A stretch of DNA of 64,000 nucleotides from Siderastrea radians (taxonomy: Eukaryota; Cnidaria; Anthozoa; Scleractinia; Rhizangiidae). The notes below the pieces were generated by a model that had not been told where the DNA came from, ran no database searches, and saw nothing but the letters and a program-made list of their open reading frames with translations. Numbering within the stretch: position 1 is the stretch's first letter; each line of letters starts with the position of its first letter. The stretch spans positions 69,493,376-69,557,375 of the forward strand of contig OZ024890.1 in the NCBI GenBank assembly GCA_964017195.1, written 5' to 3'. Position numbers and translations under genes: made by a program. Positions 31,436-40,460 of this stretch are shown here, in pieces.

Positions 31436-31675
31436 AGCACTTTATTAAATATAACAGTATTATTTAGAAAAACTATGGGTCCATTCCCAGCAATTACTTT
31501 AACATTAATTAGTAGTGATTTTCCTCATATACCTTTCACTTCAACAAAAGCAATTCAAAAACAAAATATATATTTAAATTTAAAATTACCAAATGGTATT
31601 TTTTCGGTGATGTTGTCATCGCCAAATTTTAAAAATGATGTTTTCTTAATTTTAATTGAATATAGAGTATCATAA
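31436..31675 (+). pseudogene. Possible C-terminal end of the Polinton fibre gene
   Basis: A frame open from before the Met at 31475 reads ITLTLISSDFPHIPFTS, KQNIYLNLKLPNGIFSVML and ends LILIEYRVS. It lies 27 bases upstream of the next Polinton ORF on the same strand. With no domain recognised, the link to the fibre rests on beta-rich composition and gene order. Confidence 0.35.
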
Positions 31676-31702
31676 ATATTTTTACATTTATTATATAACA
31701 CA

Positions 31703-32188
31703 ATGCGGGACATTTTCGAATTCAACCATATCGACCAAACACTTTCTAAAGAGAAAGTTAAAATTCTGAAAGATTTATATGCTTATTACCATAAGAAACA
31801 TTATGGCTATGAAAAGTTGCACCGCGGTTTTCGAAAAAAAAATTTTGTTTGTAATCTTTCAGCTGGAAAGTTAATAACTAGTGCCCCAGTAGCCGGAGGA
31901 ATTACACTGAACCCTGCTGTCATGGCAACTTTAACTGGTGTTGGTCTTATTTTGAAAGCAGTCGCTAGCCTTAAGAAATACGATAAGAAAACAGAACAAG
32001 CAAATTTTGCCCGTATCGAATACCAAAAAATACTTGATAAGATTCGCTTTTACCTCAGAGGTGAAGCTTTCGACGAGAAGGTCTTTCTTGATAGATTGAA
32101 AATGATAGATAATTTCGTCACTGATCATTGTATGGAAATTCCACTATCTGTTCAAAGAAAGTATGATAAAAAATTCACTCAATTATAG
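31703..32188 (+). CDS. Polinton accessory membrane/helical protein
   Basis: An intact ORF of 161 residues. The N-terminus is basic and aromatic (YAYYHKKHYGYEKLHRGFRK). A hydrophobic Gly/Ala-rich segment (about residues 55-90: APVAGGITLNPAVMATLTGV and onward) could span or insert into a membrane. The C-terminal half is helical and charged (QKILDKIRFYLRGEAFDEK ... VTDHCMEIP). It resembles proteins I associate with cnidarian Polintons next to the fibre gene, but I cannot name a function. It is followed 31 bases later by another small ORF on the same strand. Confidence 0.55.
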   Translation: MRDIFEFNHIDQTLSKEKVKILKDLYAYYHKKHYGYEKLHRGFRKKNFVCNLSAGKLITSAPVAGGITLNPAVMATLTGVGLILKAVASLKKYDKKTEQANFARIEYQKILDKIRFYLRGEAFDEKVFLDRLKMIDNFVTDHCMEIPLSVQRKYDKKFTQL

Positions 32189-32219
32189 ATTTTCAAAGTA
32201 ATAATATACGCTAACAAAA

Positions 32220-32417
32220 ATGATTGCACTTTTTGCAGCTATTTGTTATTGGTTTTTTGAGCTTCTCACGCCCCCCGAAATTAGGCAAATACGCTTTATC
32301 ACTCGTGAGTGTGTTTCAAAAATATTGTTACCAACTCGTGAATGTGTTTCAAAAATATCGTTACCAACTCGTGATGAAGATGGTTACCCCCTTTCAGGCC
32401 AAGATGTAGTTCCATAA
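32220..32417 (+). CDS. Small membrane protein with a tandem duplication
   Basis: An ORF of 65 residues. The N-terminal 16 residues (MIALFAAICYWFFELL) are strongly hydrophobic, as in a signal anchor. The C-terminal part repeats RECVSK-I-x-LPTR twice from an approximately 33-base tandem duplication (32304-32369). It lies 31 bases after the preceding Polinton gene. I do not recognise it. The duplication may be recent because the two units differ at few bases. Confidence 0.4.
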   Translation: MIALFAAICYWFFELLTPPEIRQIRFITRECVSKILLPTRECVSKISLPTRDEDGYPLSGQDVVP

Positions 32418-32485
32418 TACGTTTTTCCGACATGTGTTGTGAATAAAACCCTATTAAACAAATGTGTATTTTTTATATTCTTAAC

Positions 32486-32877
32486 ATGGATGTCTGCACA
32501 GATCAACCAACGATCTCACAAGATTTGCTAACAAAGAAGGTATTATTATTAAATAGTCAACAAGTACCCTTTCAAGACGTGCTGATTGACCAACAAGAAA
32601 TCTCAGAAGAATGGCCAACTAAAGAAAAGAAATCTTAAAATGGAGAAATATTTCAGACGAAGTATATAAAGTTATAAAGGTTAAACACCGAGATAGTAAA
32701 TATGGGATTTCAGCTCTTTTAACTTTACAAACAAAAAATGGAGATGAGTTTCTTGTATGGGCTCCTAAACGCCTTGCTGAAGATTTAGAAGATGATGATT
32801 GTTGTGAATTTGTTTATAAAATGGGTCTCAAAACGACTGCTGACGGTAATGAATATTTTGATTATTTATTAATGTAA
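32486..32877 (+). pseudogene. Small Polinton protein, frameshifted (DNA-binding-like)
   Basis: The ATG at 32486 opens 50 residues (MDVCTDQPTISQDLLTKKVL ...) to a stop at 32638. A second frame without an ATG overlaps from about 32623 and encodes WRNISDEVYKVIKVKHRDSK, ALLTLQTKNGDEFLVWAPKR and a C-terminus ending YFDYLLM. The switch falls in an A/G-only stretch (AAAGAAAAGAAA, 32621-32632). The second part recalls small OB-fold-like proteins seen near Polinton ends, a weak resemblance. The likely intact form is one protein of about 130 residues. Confidence 0.45.
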
Positions 32878-32905
32878 TGATGTCTGTGTGAATATTAATT
32901 TAAAA

Positions 32906-32948
32906 GGTTCCATTGGACCGCGAAGTCACGCACCTGTAAACACAATTT
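32906..32948 (+). repeat. Direct repeat bounding a 2.65-kb block (left copy)
   Basis: GGACCGCGAAGTCACGC followed by GTAAACACAA recurs at about 35597-35637 as GAACCGCGAAATCACGC with GTAAACACAA. Both copies lie in the 3' flank of convergent Polinton genes. Confidence 0.6.
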
Positions 32949-33033
32949 GGGAAAACCCCTATCGGAGATAGAGATTATGTCACAGATATTTTAAAAATAA
33001 ATATCATGTGAATAGTCACTGAGACAAAAGCCG

Positions 33034-33169
33034 TTTCACGTGTAAAACAAAAGAATACATACCAAATCTCCCTGGCAACTAACTGTTTGAAAAGTAAATC
33101 AAAAATCTATTTTCACTTTTTCAGTCGCCAGGGAGATTTGGTATGTATTCTTTTGTTTTACACGTGAAA
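33034..33169. mobile_element. Fold-back element with near-perfect 43-bp arms
   Basis: TTTCACGTGTAAAACAAAAG at the left continues through ATACCAAATCTCCCTGGC. The right arm is the exact inverse, ending in ACACGTGAAA. The loop is about 50 bases. The high arm identity suggests a recent origin. Confidence 0.75.
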
Positions 33170-33342
33170 AGTTATTGTTTTTAACTTCCTTTTTTTTCGT
33201 TTCACGTGAGCGTCTGTTATAAAAAGGTCACCGGTTTAAACTTGTTCATTAGACTATTCGATATATTTAAGTTTAAACTTAACTCGATGTGCGAAAGAAT
33301 ATTTAATAATCCTCTTCCCAGAAACGAATAAATTCTTCATTT

Positions 33343-33487
33343 AACAATTGGTTCATGCTTAGCGTGCGTACATCGAGTTATGGATGCACGCGGGAAGTTT
33401 GGGGAGCACGAGAGTGAGTGCTCTCCAAACTTCCCAAGTGCATCCATAACTCGTTGTACGTACAGCTAAAAGCATGAACCAATTGTT
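33343..33487. mobile_element. Fold-back element with about 65-bp arms
   Basis: AACAATTGGTTCATGCTT pairs with AAGCATGAACCAATTGTT at the far end. Inner arms pair through CGAGTTATGGATGCAC and AAGTTTGGGGAGCAC to a loop of 8 bases. It is close to a full palindrome. Confidence 0.75.
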
Positions 33488-33619
33488 TTATAACATAGCC
33501 AGTGGAAATGCCGAAATAGTAGTTTTTCGCAGGATGCCGCAGTTCCATTTCGCTTCCGTTGAAACTGTAAATTATAAGCAATACGATTCAGTGCGCAGTT
33601 GATTCAAAACTCAGTCACT

Positions 33620-34560
33620 GGTTACCTTAAAAATCAAGAAAGAACGAGAAAAAAAAAACGAAAGAGAAAAAAGAGAAACAATAATCGATCACATGACTGA
33701 AAGAAAAAGGCGCCAAAACACCTTGCGAAGTGTTGCCGCGTAGTTGCAGCGTTTCTTTGTAAAGCTGAATGAATCAATGAAATTGCTCCGAAGTGAACGT
33801 GCGAGAATAATTTTTTGAAGAAGTCTTCCAATTATCGCTCTAAGATGTGGTATAAGATTGATGTTTCCTGAAAAAACTGTTGTATTCATCCTCCAAAGCG
33901 GATTGAAGCTGTATGATTTCAGCATTGTAGTCGGGAGTCTGAGTTGAAACGAGCACAAAACAAAGTGGAGGCCACGGACGGAATGTGGTTTAACAACAAT
34001 GAATCAAACAACTGGGAAAGCGATCATTCGACTTATTTTGGATTACATTTTATTTTGTTTGAACATTTGGAGCTGCTTGAACACAGAGCTACATTGACTG
34101 CAGGTAAAACGAAGTTATTTTGTGTAGTTTATAGCCGAATAAATTTCGTCCTTTCTGGTTGTCAGTGCTTATTTAGTTTGATTTTGGTAGTGAATCACCG
34201 AAAACGTGTGACACATTATTAATTGAAACGGTTCGCTTCAATTTTACTGTGTTTTATTTTGTGTCATGTCTTGATATTTTGGTTTTAAAAGTTTTCCGTA
34301 TAAAACCTACTTTTTGTGAACAATCGTTGAGAGAAGACGGTGAATGAAATCGTAAACACAACGCCAAAGACTAATTAAGTTCGAGTTTCTTCAGTTTTTC
34401 AACAAAGTTCCTTACTCGTCCTAAGAAATCAAACACTCTGCAACAATTTCGCTGTTGTAATCTCTCTCTAGTTTAACTCAGTGCTGTAAGATGATTTTTC
34501 TTGGTCATTTACTCGCTGAGTTGCTCGCGAAAAAGACACTTTTTGTCGCTACAGGCAGAA
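33620..34560 (+). repeat. Dispersed repeat, copy 1
   Basis: It shares ordered blocks with 49275-50400: GATCACATGACTGAA, AAAAAGGCGCCAAAAC, CTTGCGAAGTGTTGC, AAGCTGAATGAATCAATGAA, AACACAGAGCTACA and TCTTGATATTTTG. Orientation is the same in both. Neither copy has a coding frame. It is probably a non-autonomous transposon or a relic of a larger one. Confidence 0.7.
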
Positions 34561-34801
34561 AAAACCAAGTGTGTTCATAGCTCAACTGCACGCTTCGTTT
34601 TCGTTGGTCTTGCTCTTGCTTGTTGGCTGCTTTCTGGCTAAAAGATCAATGCCAAGAGAAAAATTTGGAAGTTCTTCTCTAGTTTCTTCCAATGACTATC
34701 GGAAAGTTCAGCAACAGGAACTCGCCGCTAAACTCGACGGGAACTTTGCAGCAAAATGCAACTGCACACGTCATGTTATATACGCACGGCCGTGCGTATA
34801 T

Positions 34802-34919
34802 TTAACAATTATCCTGCGAAATCGCGCGGAATATCACCTGATACTTAGCCGACGAGGCCGTAGGCCGAGTTGGCTAAAATCAGGGGATATTCCGCAAGAT
34901 TGAGCAGGATAATTGTTTT
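34802..34919. mobile_element. Fold-back element
   Basis: AACAATTATCCTGC at the left is inverted in GCAGGATAATTGTT at the right. Inner arms include GCGGAATATCACCTGAT versus ATCAGGGGATATTCCGC, around a GCCGACGAGGCC core. It has the same layout as the element at 49150-49269. Confidence 0.65.
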
Positions 34920-35636
34920 ATTATTCAACAAATTCCCATCGCCTACCATTTTCAGAACGAGAAAAACTACGGCTCTATGATAAAAACGCTAAAAGCTAGC
35001 AACACATAAGCTTAATAAAAATCAAAACAGAACTTCAAGAAATCGAAGTTTACTACCGTTCACTTAAAAAGACTTATTTACAAACTCATGTTTGGAAATG
35101 ACAAGACAAAGGAAAAACAATATTGCTACCTTACCGAGAATAAGTCCTCTTTCTGTGAATTAAAATCTTTTCAACTTTAGTCTTTACAGCTTTCCGTGAG
35201 CAAGCGTGCTGCTTCGTTCGCAATAGCATTTTCTTGGTTGAGTTCTCACTATGAAAATTCCAAGTGAGCTGAAGCAAATACTTGTTGACTTTTTGAGAGC
35301 ATTTAATCGTGGAAAGTTTCTTCCAGAGAGTTAAAATTTACGGAGAACACTGCTAAAACTGCATCGCTTTTCAAAATGGCCGCCAAACAAGCAATGAAAG
35401 AAAATCTGCAGTGCACTTCCAAATATGGTCATTTAAGTATATCGCAGGATATCTGTCATGTAGGATGACAGATATTGAGGGCTTCCTTACCATATATGGG
35501 CATAGTGACAATTTGTTGAATAATAAAGGATATACACCATGATGGTTCAAAAGGAATTCGATAGGACCAGCGCGTGAGCTATGTTATAATGTCTGTAGGT
35601 TCACCGAACCGCGAAATCACGCGCCGTAAACACAAC
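34920..35636. other. Non-coding flank of the dispersed repeat
   Basis: No gene was recognised. A small hairpin (GGATATCTGTCATG/ATGACAGATAT) lies near 35448-35476. The right copy of the direct repeat noted at 32906 lies at about 35597-35637. Confidence 0.4.
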
Positions 35637-35993
35637 TTAATGGCTGTGGTCCTCTTCCCATATATCAGTGCAATAATTAACTAGAGTTATATCCAAGATC
35701 GGAACAGAGATGGTTATTTCATGCAAGATTTCTTCTTGTTTATAACAAGGGTAACAACACCCTCCACAACAACAGTGCATATAACCTACACACACCAGAA
35801 TATGTACAAGCCGCTTCATTTCAGGACAGAAAGGTTGTATTAAAAGCTCATTGTGAACCAGGTTCCAACCCAAAGCCTCTCGCTCTTTCAGTTTTATGGC
35901 AAGGTAATGTTTGTAAATTATCTCTCGTAACTCTGGTGGTAGGTTTTGTATTGCTTCAATAACCTGACAGTTGTTGAATCCGGCAACCATCAA
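35637..35993 (-). CDS. Cysteine-rich Polinton accessory protein
   Basis: An intact ORF of 118 residues. The N-terminal F-box-like helix pattern is AIQNLPPELREIIYKHYLAI. Then come KLKEREALGWNLVHNELL and QPFCPEMKRLVHILVC, and a cysteine cluster CCCGGCCYPCYKQEE that could bind zinc. I recall similar LPPELRE...C..C proteins in cnidarian Polintons, but function is unknown. It is transcribed toward the accessory genes at 31.7-32.9 kb. A partial paralogue lies immediately upstream at 36180-36395. Confidence 0.6.
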   Translation of the reverse strand: MMVAGFNNCQVIEAIQNLPPELREIIYKHYLAIKLKEREALGWNLVHNELLIQPFCPEMKRLVHILVCVGYMHCCCGGCCYPCYKQEEILHEITISVPILDITLVNYCTDIWEEDHSH

Positions 35994-36179
35994 ATTTGAC
36001 TCATAAATATCTAATCAGATTAAAAAAAATGTGTGTGTTAAGTTATGTTTTCTTTTTTTTCGGTTGTTAAGTAGTATATCATAGATTGAATGAATAATAC
36101 CTGTTTATCAGTGGTTAATATTCGAATTTTAATTCGCTATATGCGCTGTGCCAATCGTAAGTATCAGAGCAAATCTTTA

Positions 36180-36395
36180 CTAAAGGTATACGGTATTCTC
36201 AATCGGAAGAGTGTACAACAGTTTATGTTTGATTCCTTGCTTAAAACAAGGGTAACAAAGCCCTTCCCAGCGGCAGTTATAATAATCTAAACATATAATT
36301 ATACGCACAAGTTGCTGTCTGTTATGACAGAAAGGTTGTTTTAAAAGCTCATTGTGTATCTCTTTCCATTCAGCTGTTTGTTGCCTTGTTTCCAT
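36180..36395 (-). CDS. Shortened paralogue of the cysteine-rich protein
   Basis: An ORF of 71 residues. EWKEIHNELLKQPFCHNRQQ, then LVRIIICLDYYNC and GLCYPCFKQGIKH, align with WNLVHNELLIQPFC..LVHILVC..CCYPCYKQEE of the neighbour. The F-box-like N-terminus is missing. The flanks (TTAAGTAGTATATCAT followed by GATT...TACCTG) also match between copies, near 36068 and 36528, so a segment of about 460 bases was duplicated in tandem. Confidence 0.55.
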   Translation of the reverse strand: METRQQTAEWKEIHNELLKQPFCHNRQQLVRIIICLDYYNCRWEGLCYPCFKQGIKHKLLYTLPIENTVYL

Positions 36396-36529
36396 GGTAA
36401 GTTATGTAATGCTCTAATATAATACATGGTTTGTAGTTATCTAATTGTAACACTTAAAAAAAAAATAATAGGAGATGCTTCGTTTTAATCTTTTCTTCTT
36501 TTTTTATGCTGGGTGGTTTATTTCGGTTA

Positions 36530-36711
36530 AGTAGTATATCATGGATTTAACAAATACTACCTGATTATCAGAGGTTTATTTTCAAATTTTAAAGCCCCCA
36601 CAATAATAAACATGCGACGCAAGGAGCTTGTTTATTATGGTGGGGGCTTTAAAATTTGAAAATAAACCTCTGACAATCAGGTGGTATTTGTTAAATCCAT
36701 GATATACTACT
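36530..36711. mobile_element. Near-perfect 182-bp palindrome
   Basis: AGTAGTATATCATGGATTTA at the left and its inverse at the right. Arms of about 75 bases pair through ATTTTCAAATTTTAAAGCCC, and the centre (AATAAACATG ... CTTGTTTATT) can pair too. Its outer end matches the upstream flank of the cysteine-rich genes, so it may have formed by inverted duplication of Polinton DNA and not by insertion. Confidence 0.75.
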
Positions 36712-37892
36712 ATAACAATTTAAACACTAGTTTCATCTGGCAAATACTCTTATGTATTTTCTCGAATAATTACATATACTTAAACAAAATAAAATGTCAT
36801 CCTCCTCAAAAGTGGGGGGGGGGCTAAAGCCCCCCCAGCCCCCCCGGCTCCGCCGTCCCTGACGTTAAGAGTAAAAGAATTGCATCCAAAAATATGCACT
36901 GCTCTTTCATTTTCTTTGCCCCGTTTCAATCTGAATATTTTAATCGTTAATATTCATTGGCAGGTCAAGTGACTAAAATCTGAACGTTAAATATGTCACA
37001 TATTGTTAAGGCCTCCGAGAAAAAGTTACTTGCCAATTTTCATAACCGTTGATCAAAACAATCTGTTTTCAAACGCCACTTAGCCAAATAAGCAGGTGAC
37101 CCATGCCTTAACTTGCTTGAGCGCTACAGCAGACACTTTGACCTTAACTGGCATTACAGTGAGAGTCCATACATGAGAGATCAATGAAATTATATTTTCC
37201 GACAGGGATCAATGACATATATTTACAACAGGAGATATATATTTATAACAGGAGAGGCGGGTGTTTTTCTGGGTAAATGTGTTCGGACCGCCACCATGGT
37301 TGTGGACAGAAAAAACAAGAAGGCACTAGTTCTGCTATATTTGGCGTCAGAACCACTGCGAAATGCTGCGAATTTAACCGTTGAGCTGACCGAGATCGCA
37401 GCAGAACCGACAACAAAGATGAAGTCTTCGAAGGCAAATTTTGTAACTCGAACATTTCGCTTTCCACCAAAAAGACAACTCAGTATTAGTTTCCATTTAA
37501 AGATATTTGATGTTGTTTCTCAAGTTCTAAACTTCACCCCTGTTGAACTGAATCGTTTTGCTAAGCAAGCTAAGCTTTTAAAAAAACCCTTTTTCAAAAG
37601 CGACGGTGGTCATGCGATTTCCCGCCAAGAAAACGCCGGTTACCCACTGAGCACCGTGCGATTTCCCGCCAAGAAAAAATGAAATTCTCCACCGCCTGTT
37701 GGGTTGTCTTGGGCCTCCCCTCCCCTTCCAAAGAGTCTGTAAGAGCGGTACGCTGACCTCAAACCAAAATTTCTTGGATCGATAAATTACCAAATAAGCT
37801 TAGCAATGGTGCACCACTGGTGCGCTACGCGCGCGGGCCCCGATATAACTATTCCTGATACGGACACTGGATACTAGCTGTGCGCTTTTAAT
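36712..37892. other. Non-coding region between the Polinton and the large minisatellite
   Basis: It contains a GC-rich palindromic stretch (GGGGGGGGCTAAAGCCCCCC, near 36818-36833) that could be a Polinton end, but no matching inverted repeat was found at the left end. The ORF at 37212-37682 has a repeated ISRQENAGYPLSTVRFPAKKK-type end and no recognisable domain. Confidence 0.35.
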
Positions 37893-38333
37893 ACTGTACA
37901 CACTGTAGATAGCTGTTCCTACTATAGACACTGGCTGTTCCTACTGAAGACACTGTAGATAGCTGTTCCTGCTGTAGACACTGTAGATAGCTGTTCCTAC
38001 TGTAGACTCTGTAGATAGCTGTTCCTATTGTAGCCAATGTAGATAGCTCTTCCTACTGTAGACACTGTAGATAGCTGTTCCTACTGTAGACACTGTGGAT
38101 TGCTGTTCCGATTGTAGACACTGTAGATAGCTGTTCCCACTGTAGACACTGTAGACAGCTGTTCCTACTGTAGACACTGTAGATAGCTGTTCCTGTTGTA
38201 GACACTGTAGATAGTTGTTCTTACTGTAGACACTGTGGATAGCTGTTCCTATTGTAGACACTATAGATAGCTGTTCCCACCGTAGACACTGTAGATACCT
38301 GTTCCTACTTTAGATAGCTGTTCCTATTGTAGT
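37893..38333 (-). repeat. 28-bp minisatellite, right array (part before the LINE 3' end)
   Basis: It is the same 28-base unit as at 10.9 kb but on the opposite strand (TGTAGATAGCTGTTCCTACT per unit on the plus strand). There are about 15 somewhat degenerate copies, some truncated. Confidence 0.92.
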
Positions 38334-38445
38334 AGTAAATTGCTTTATTTGCATGACCGCAAGATTTTGCAGTATTGCAAAAGCATATTTATAGTAATTA
38401 ATAACAAAACAAGACTAATATTACTGCAATACTATGCTAATGAAC

Positions 38446-39430
38446 CTAAGTTACATCACTTTCACTTGATAATAACAATGTATCACGTATATTCATACAC
38501 AAGGAAATAAACTTCATTACTAGCTTATTCACATGATAGTCGTTAGAGTTCATGAGAAGTTTTATGCTTTCTGAGGTTGATTTCCTTTCAATATCAGGTA
38601 TTATTTCATTGATTCGATTGAAGAATGTCTGCCTCTGCAGAGAGTATTTGCTACATTGCAACAAGAAATGAGTTTCATTTTCTACTTGATTTGATTTACA
38701 CAATGGGCATAATCTAGTTTCGCTGGGCATATGATCGGTTTTGATATCGACCTAGTTCAATCATAAGTTTGTGATTACTTATTCTAAACTTCACTAAATT
38801 TCGTCTTTCATTAAAGTTTCTTAGCTGGTTTAAATAATCAGATGTAACGTAGTCATCCTTAAAAACTTTATAAAATTCTAATTTCTTTGAATGTTCAAGG
38901 CTGTGTCGCCAGGAGGATATATATTTCTCTTTCATATTAGTTGTATATCGCCTAATTCTATCATTATCTAAAGATTCAGGATCTAAATTGGATAGATGAT
39001 ATTGTTCTATCAAGTTCATAAAATTGGAATAAAATCCGGAGTTATTAATGAAATGTAGATTCTTCGACATGAGGAAAGATTGTTTGACTATAGAGTCATT
39101 ATCTTTGTTGTTTAGATAAACAAAATATTTCATAATTTTCTGATTAATTGGGATTATTAGCGGTACTCTTCCAAGTTCGGCTCTGCAAGCTACGTTAGAG
39201 GCCTTATTGTTTACTTTTAAGTAGTGTTTACAAAATTTGAGATGAATTTTTTCTTTTGGGGAACTATCCCATGCTTTAAAATTCTGCTTAGTGTACATCC
39301 CCCATATCTCACTGTTGTAGCTTAAGATCGGAAATATCATTGTGTCAAAAATCTGAGATGCGGTATTGGGATTAAGTCTATTGAGAAGTGTTTGTTTTCG
39401 TATACTAGCAAAGGCGTACAGGGCTTTTCT
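38446..39430 (-). pseudogene. LINE ORF2, C-terminal part with CCHC zinc motif
   Basis: Continuation of ORF2 after the single-base loss: FPILSYNSEIWGMYTKQNFK, VACRAELGRVPLIIP and the zinc motif CPLCKSNQVENETHFLLQC, ending SSESDVT at 38446. A further frame change near 38720 separates it into two readable pieces. It is otherwise nearly identical to 11352-12707. Confidence 0.8.
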
Positions 39431-40460
39431 TTCAAGTGTTCGACTGCAAGAGTAAAGTTTCCCGTTGGAGTTAAACGTGTACCTAAATAGGTGTATTCTT
39501 GAACAATTTCAATTGGCTCGGTGCCTATGTTGAAGTTGATGTCAACGGATTTCCTTGGGCGTTTTTGGAAAATCATTATTTTTGTTTTCTTGGGATTGAC
39601 TTTTAGCATCCATGTTTTGCAATATGAAGAGAGAGTGTTTAAACAGTTTTGTAATCCTGTTTTGGATCTTGATAGGATGATCAAATCATCTGCATACAAT
39701 AGTGAATTTATTTTTGTTCCATTTGGAAGAACAAATGGATCAGACAGCGTGTTTTCGAATAAATACGGCAAATTGTTTATATAGAGGTTAAATAAAAGAG
39801 GACTTAAAATACATCCTTGACGTACACCTCTTGAGTATGAGAAAGATCGAGTTTTGTTTTCTCCGATTCTAATGGAACATGTTGAATTGCAATAAAGGCT
39901 TTTGATCAGATTGTAGAAATGTCCTCCTATGTTGATTTTGAGCAGCTTGTAAAACAATCCCTCGTGCCAAACAGAGTCGAAAGCTTTACGAAAATCTACG
40001 AAACAAGCATAGACTTTTTCTTTATGGTAGTGGACATATTTATCTATTAGGGTCCTTAGAGTGAAAACATGGTCTGCAGTACGATTTTCAGGTACAAAGC
40101 CAATTTGGGAATTGTGTAATATCTTGTTTTCTCTAAAATACATGTATAGTCTTTGATTTAAAATGGAACAAAACAGTTTTCCAAGGCAACTCGATACACA
40201 TATGCCTCTATAGTTTGTTGGATCACTCTTGTCACCCGATTTGTAGATTGGGGTTATAAGGCCTTGACACCAAATATCTGGCATTTTTCCAGATTGTAAA
40301 ATGAGATTAAAAAGTTTGATGTAAATAGGCATAAGCGATTCAAGACTCGCTTTGATCATTTCATTTCTTATTTTGTCAACAAATGGCGATTTCTTATTCT
40401 TCAATTTCTTCACCGCTTGACTTATTTCTTGCTCAGTTACCTCTTGATCTAAATAGTTAG
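39337..40460 (-). pseudogene. LINE ORF2, reverse transcriptase part
   Basis: This frame continues from the endonuclease after a shift in an A/G-rich stretch near 40450-40465. RT blocks are DIWCQGLITPIYKSGDKSDP, NYRGICVSSCLGKLFC, FVDFRKAFDSVWH (catalytic Asp), YSRGVRQGCILSPLLFN and SLLYADDLIILS (YADD). At about 39428 one A is missing relative to the copy at 11.8 kb, and the frame runs out at 39337. Confidence 0.88.

Larger units (their letters stand above)
12977..36395. mobile_element. Maverick/Polinton (adintovirus-like) element, degraded and interrupted
   Basis: The genes along this interval are those of a Polinton: protein-primed PolB, retroviral-type integrase, adenain-like protease, double-jelly-roll major capsid, single-jelly-roll minor capsid and FtsK-type packaging ATPase, plus accessory proteins. 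Element sequence is seen at 12977-23168, 25090-25551, 31436-32877 and 35637-36395. The gaps hold a DIRS fragment, a 5.9-kb block with an 89-bp array, and a 2.65-kb fold-back/dispersed-repeat block. PolB is cut off at the left by the minisatellite. I could not find terminal inverted repeats. Several genes carry frameshifts, so the copy looks inactive. Confidence 0.85.

Noticed and set aside
37212..37682. 156-residue ORF before the large minisatellite
   Set aside because: No domain recognised and the composition is unremarkable; an internal short repeat (SRQENAGYP / VRFPAKKK) arises from a local DNA duplication.
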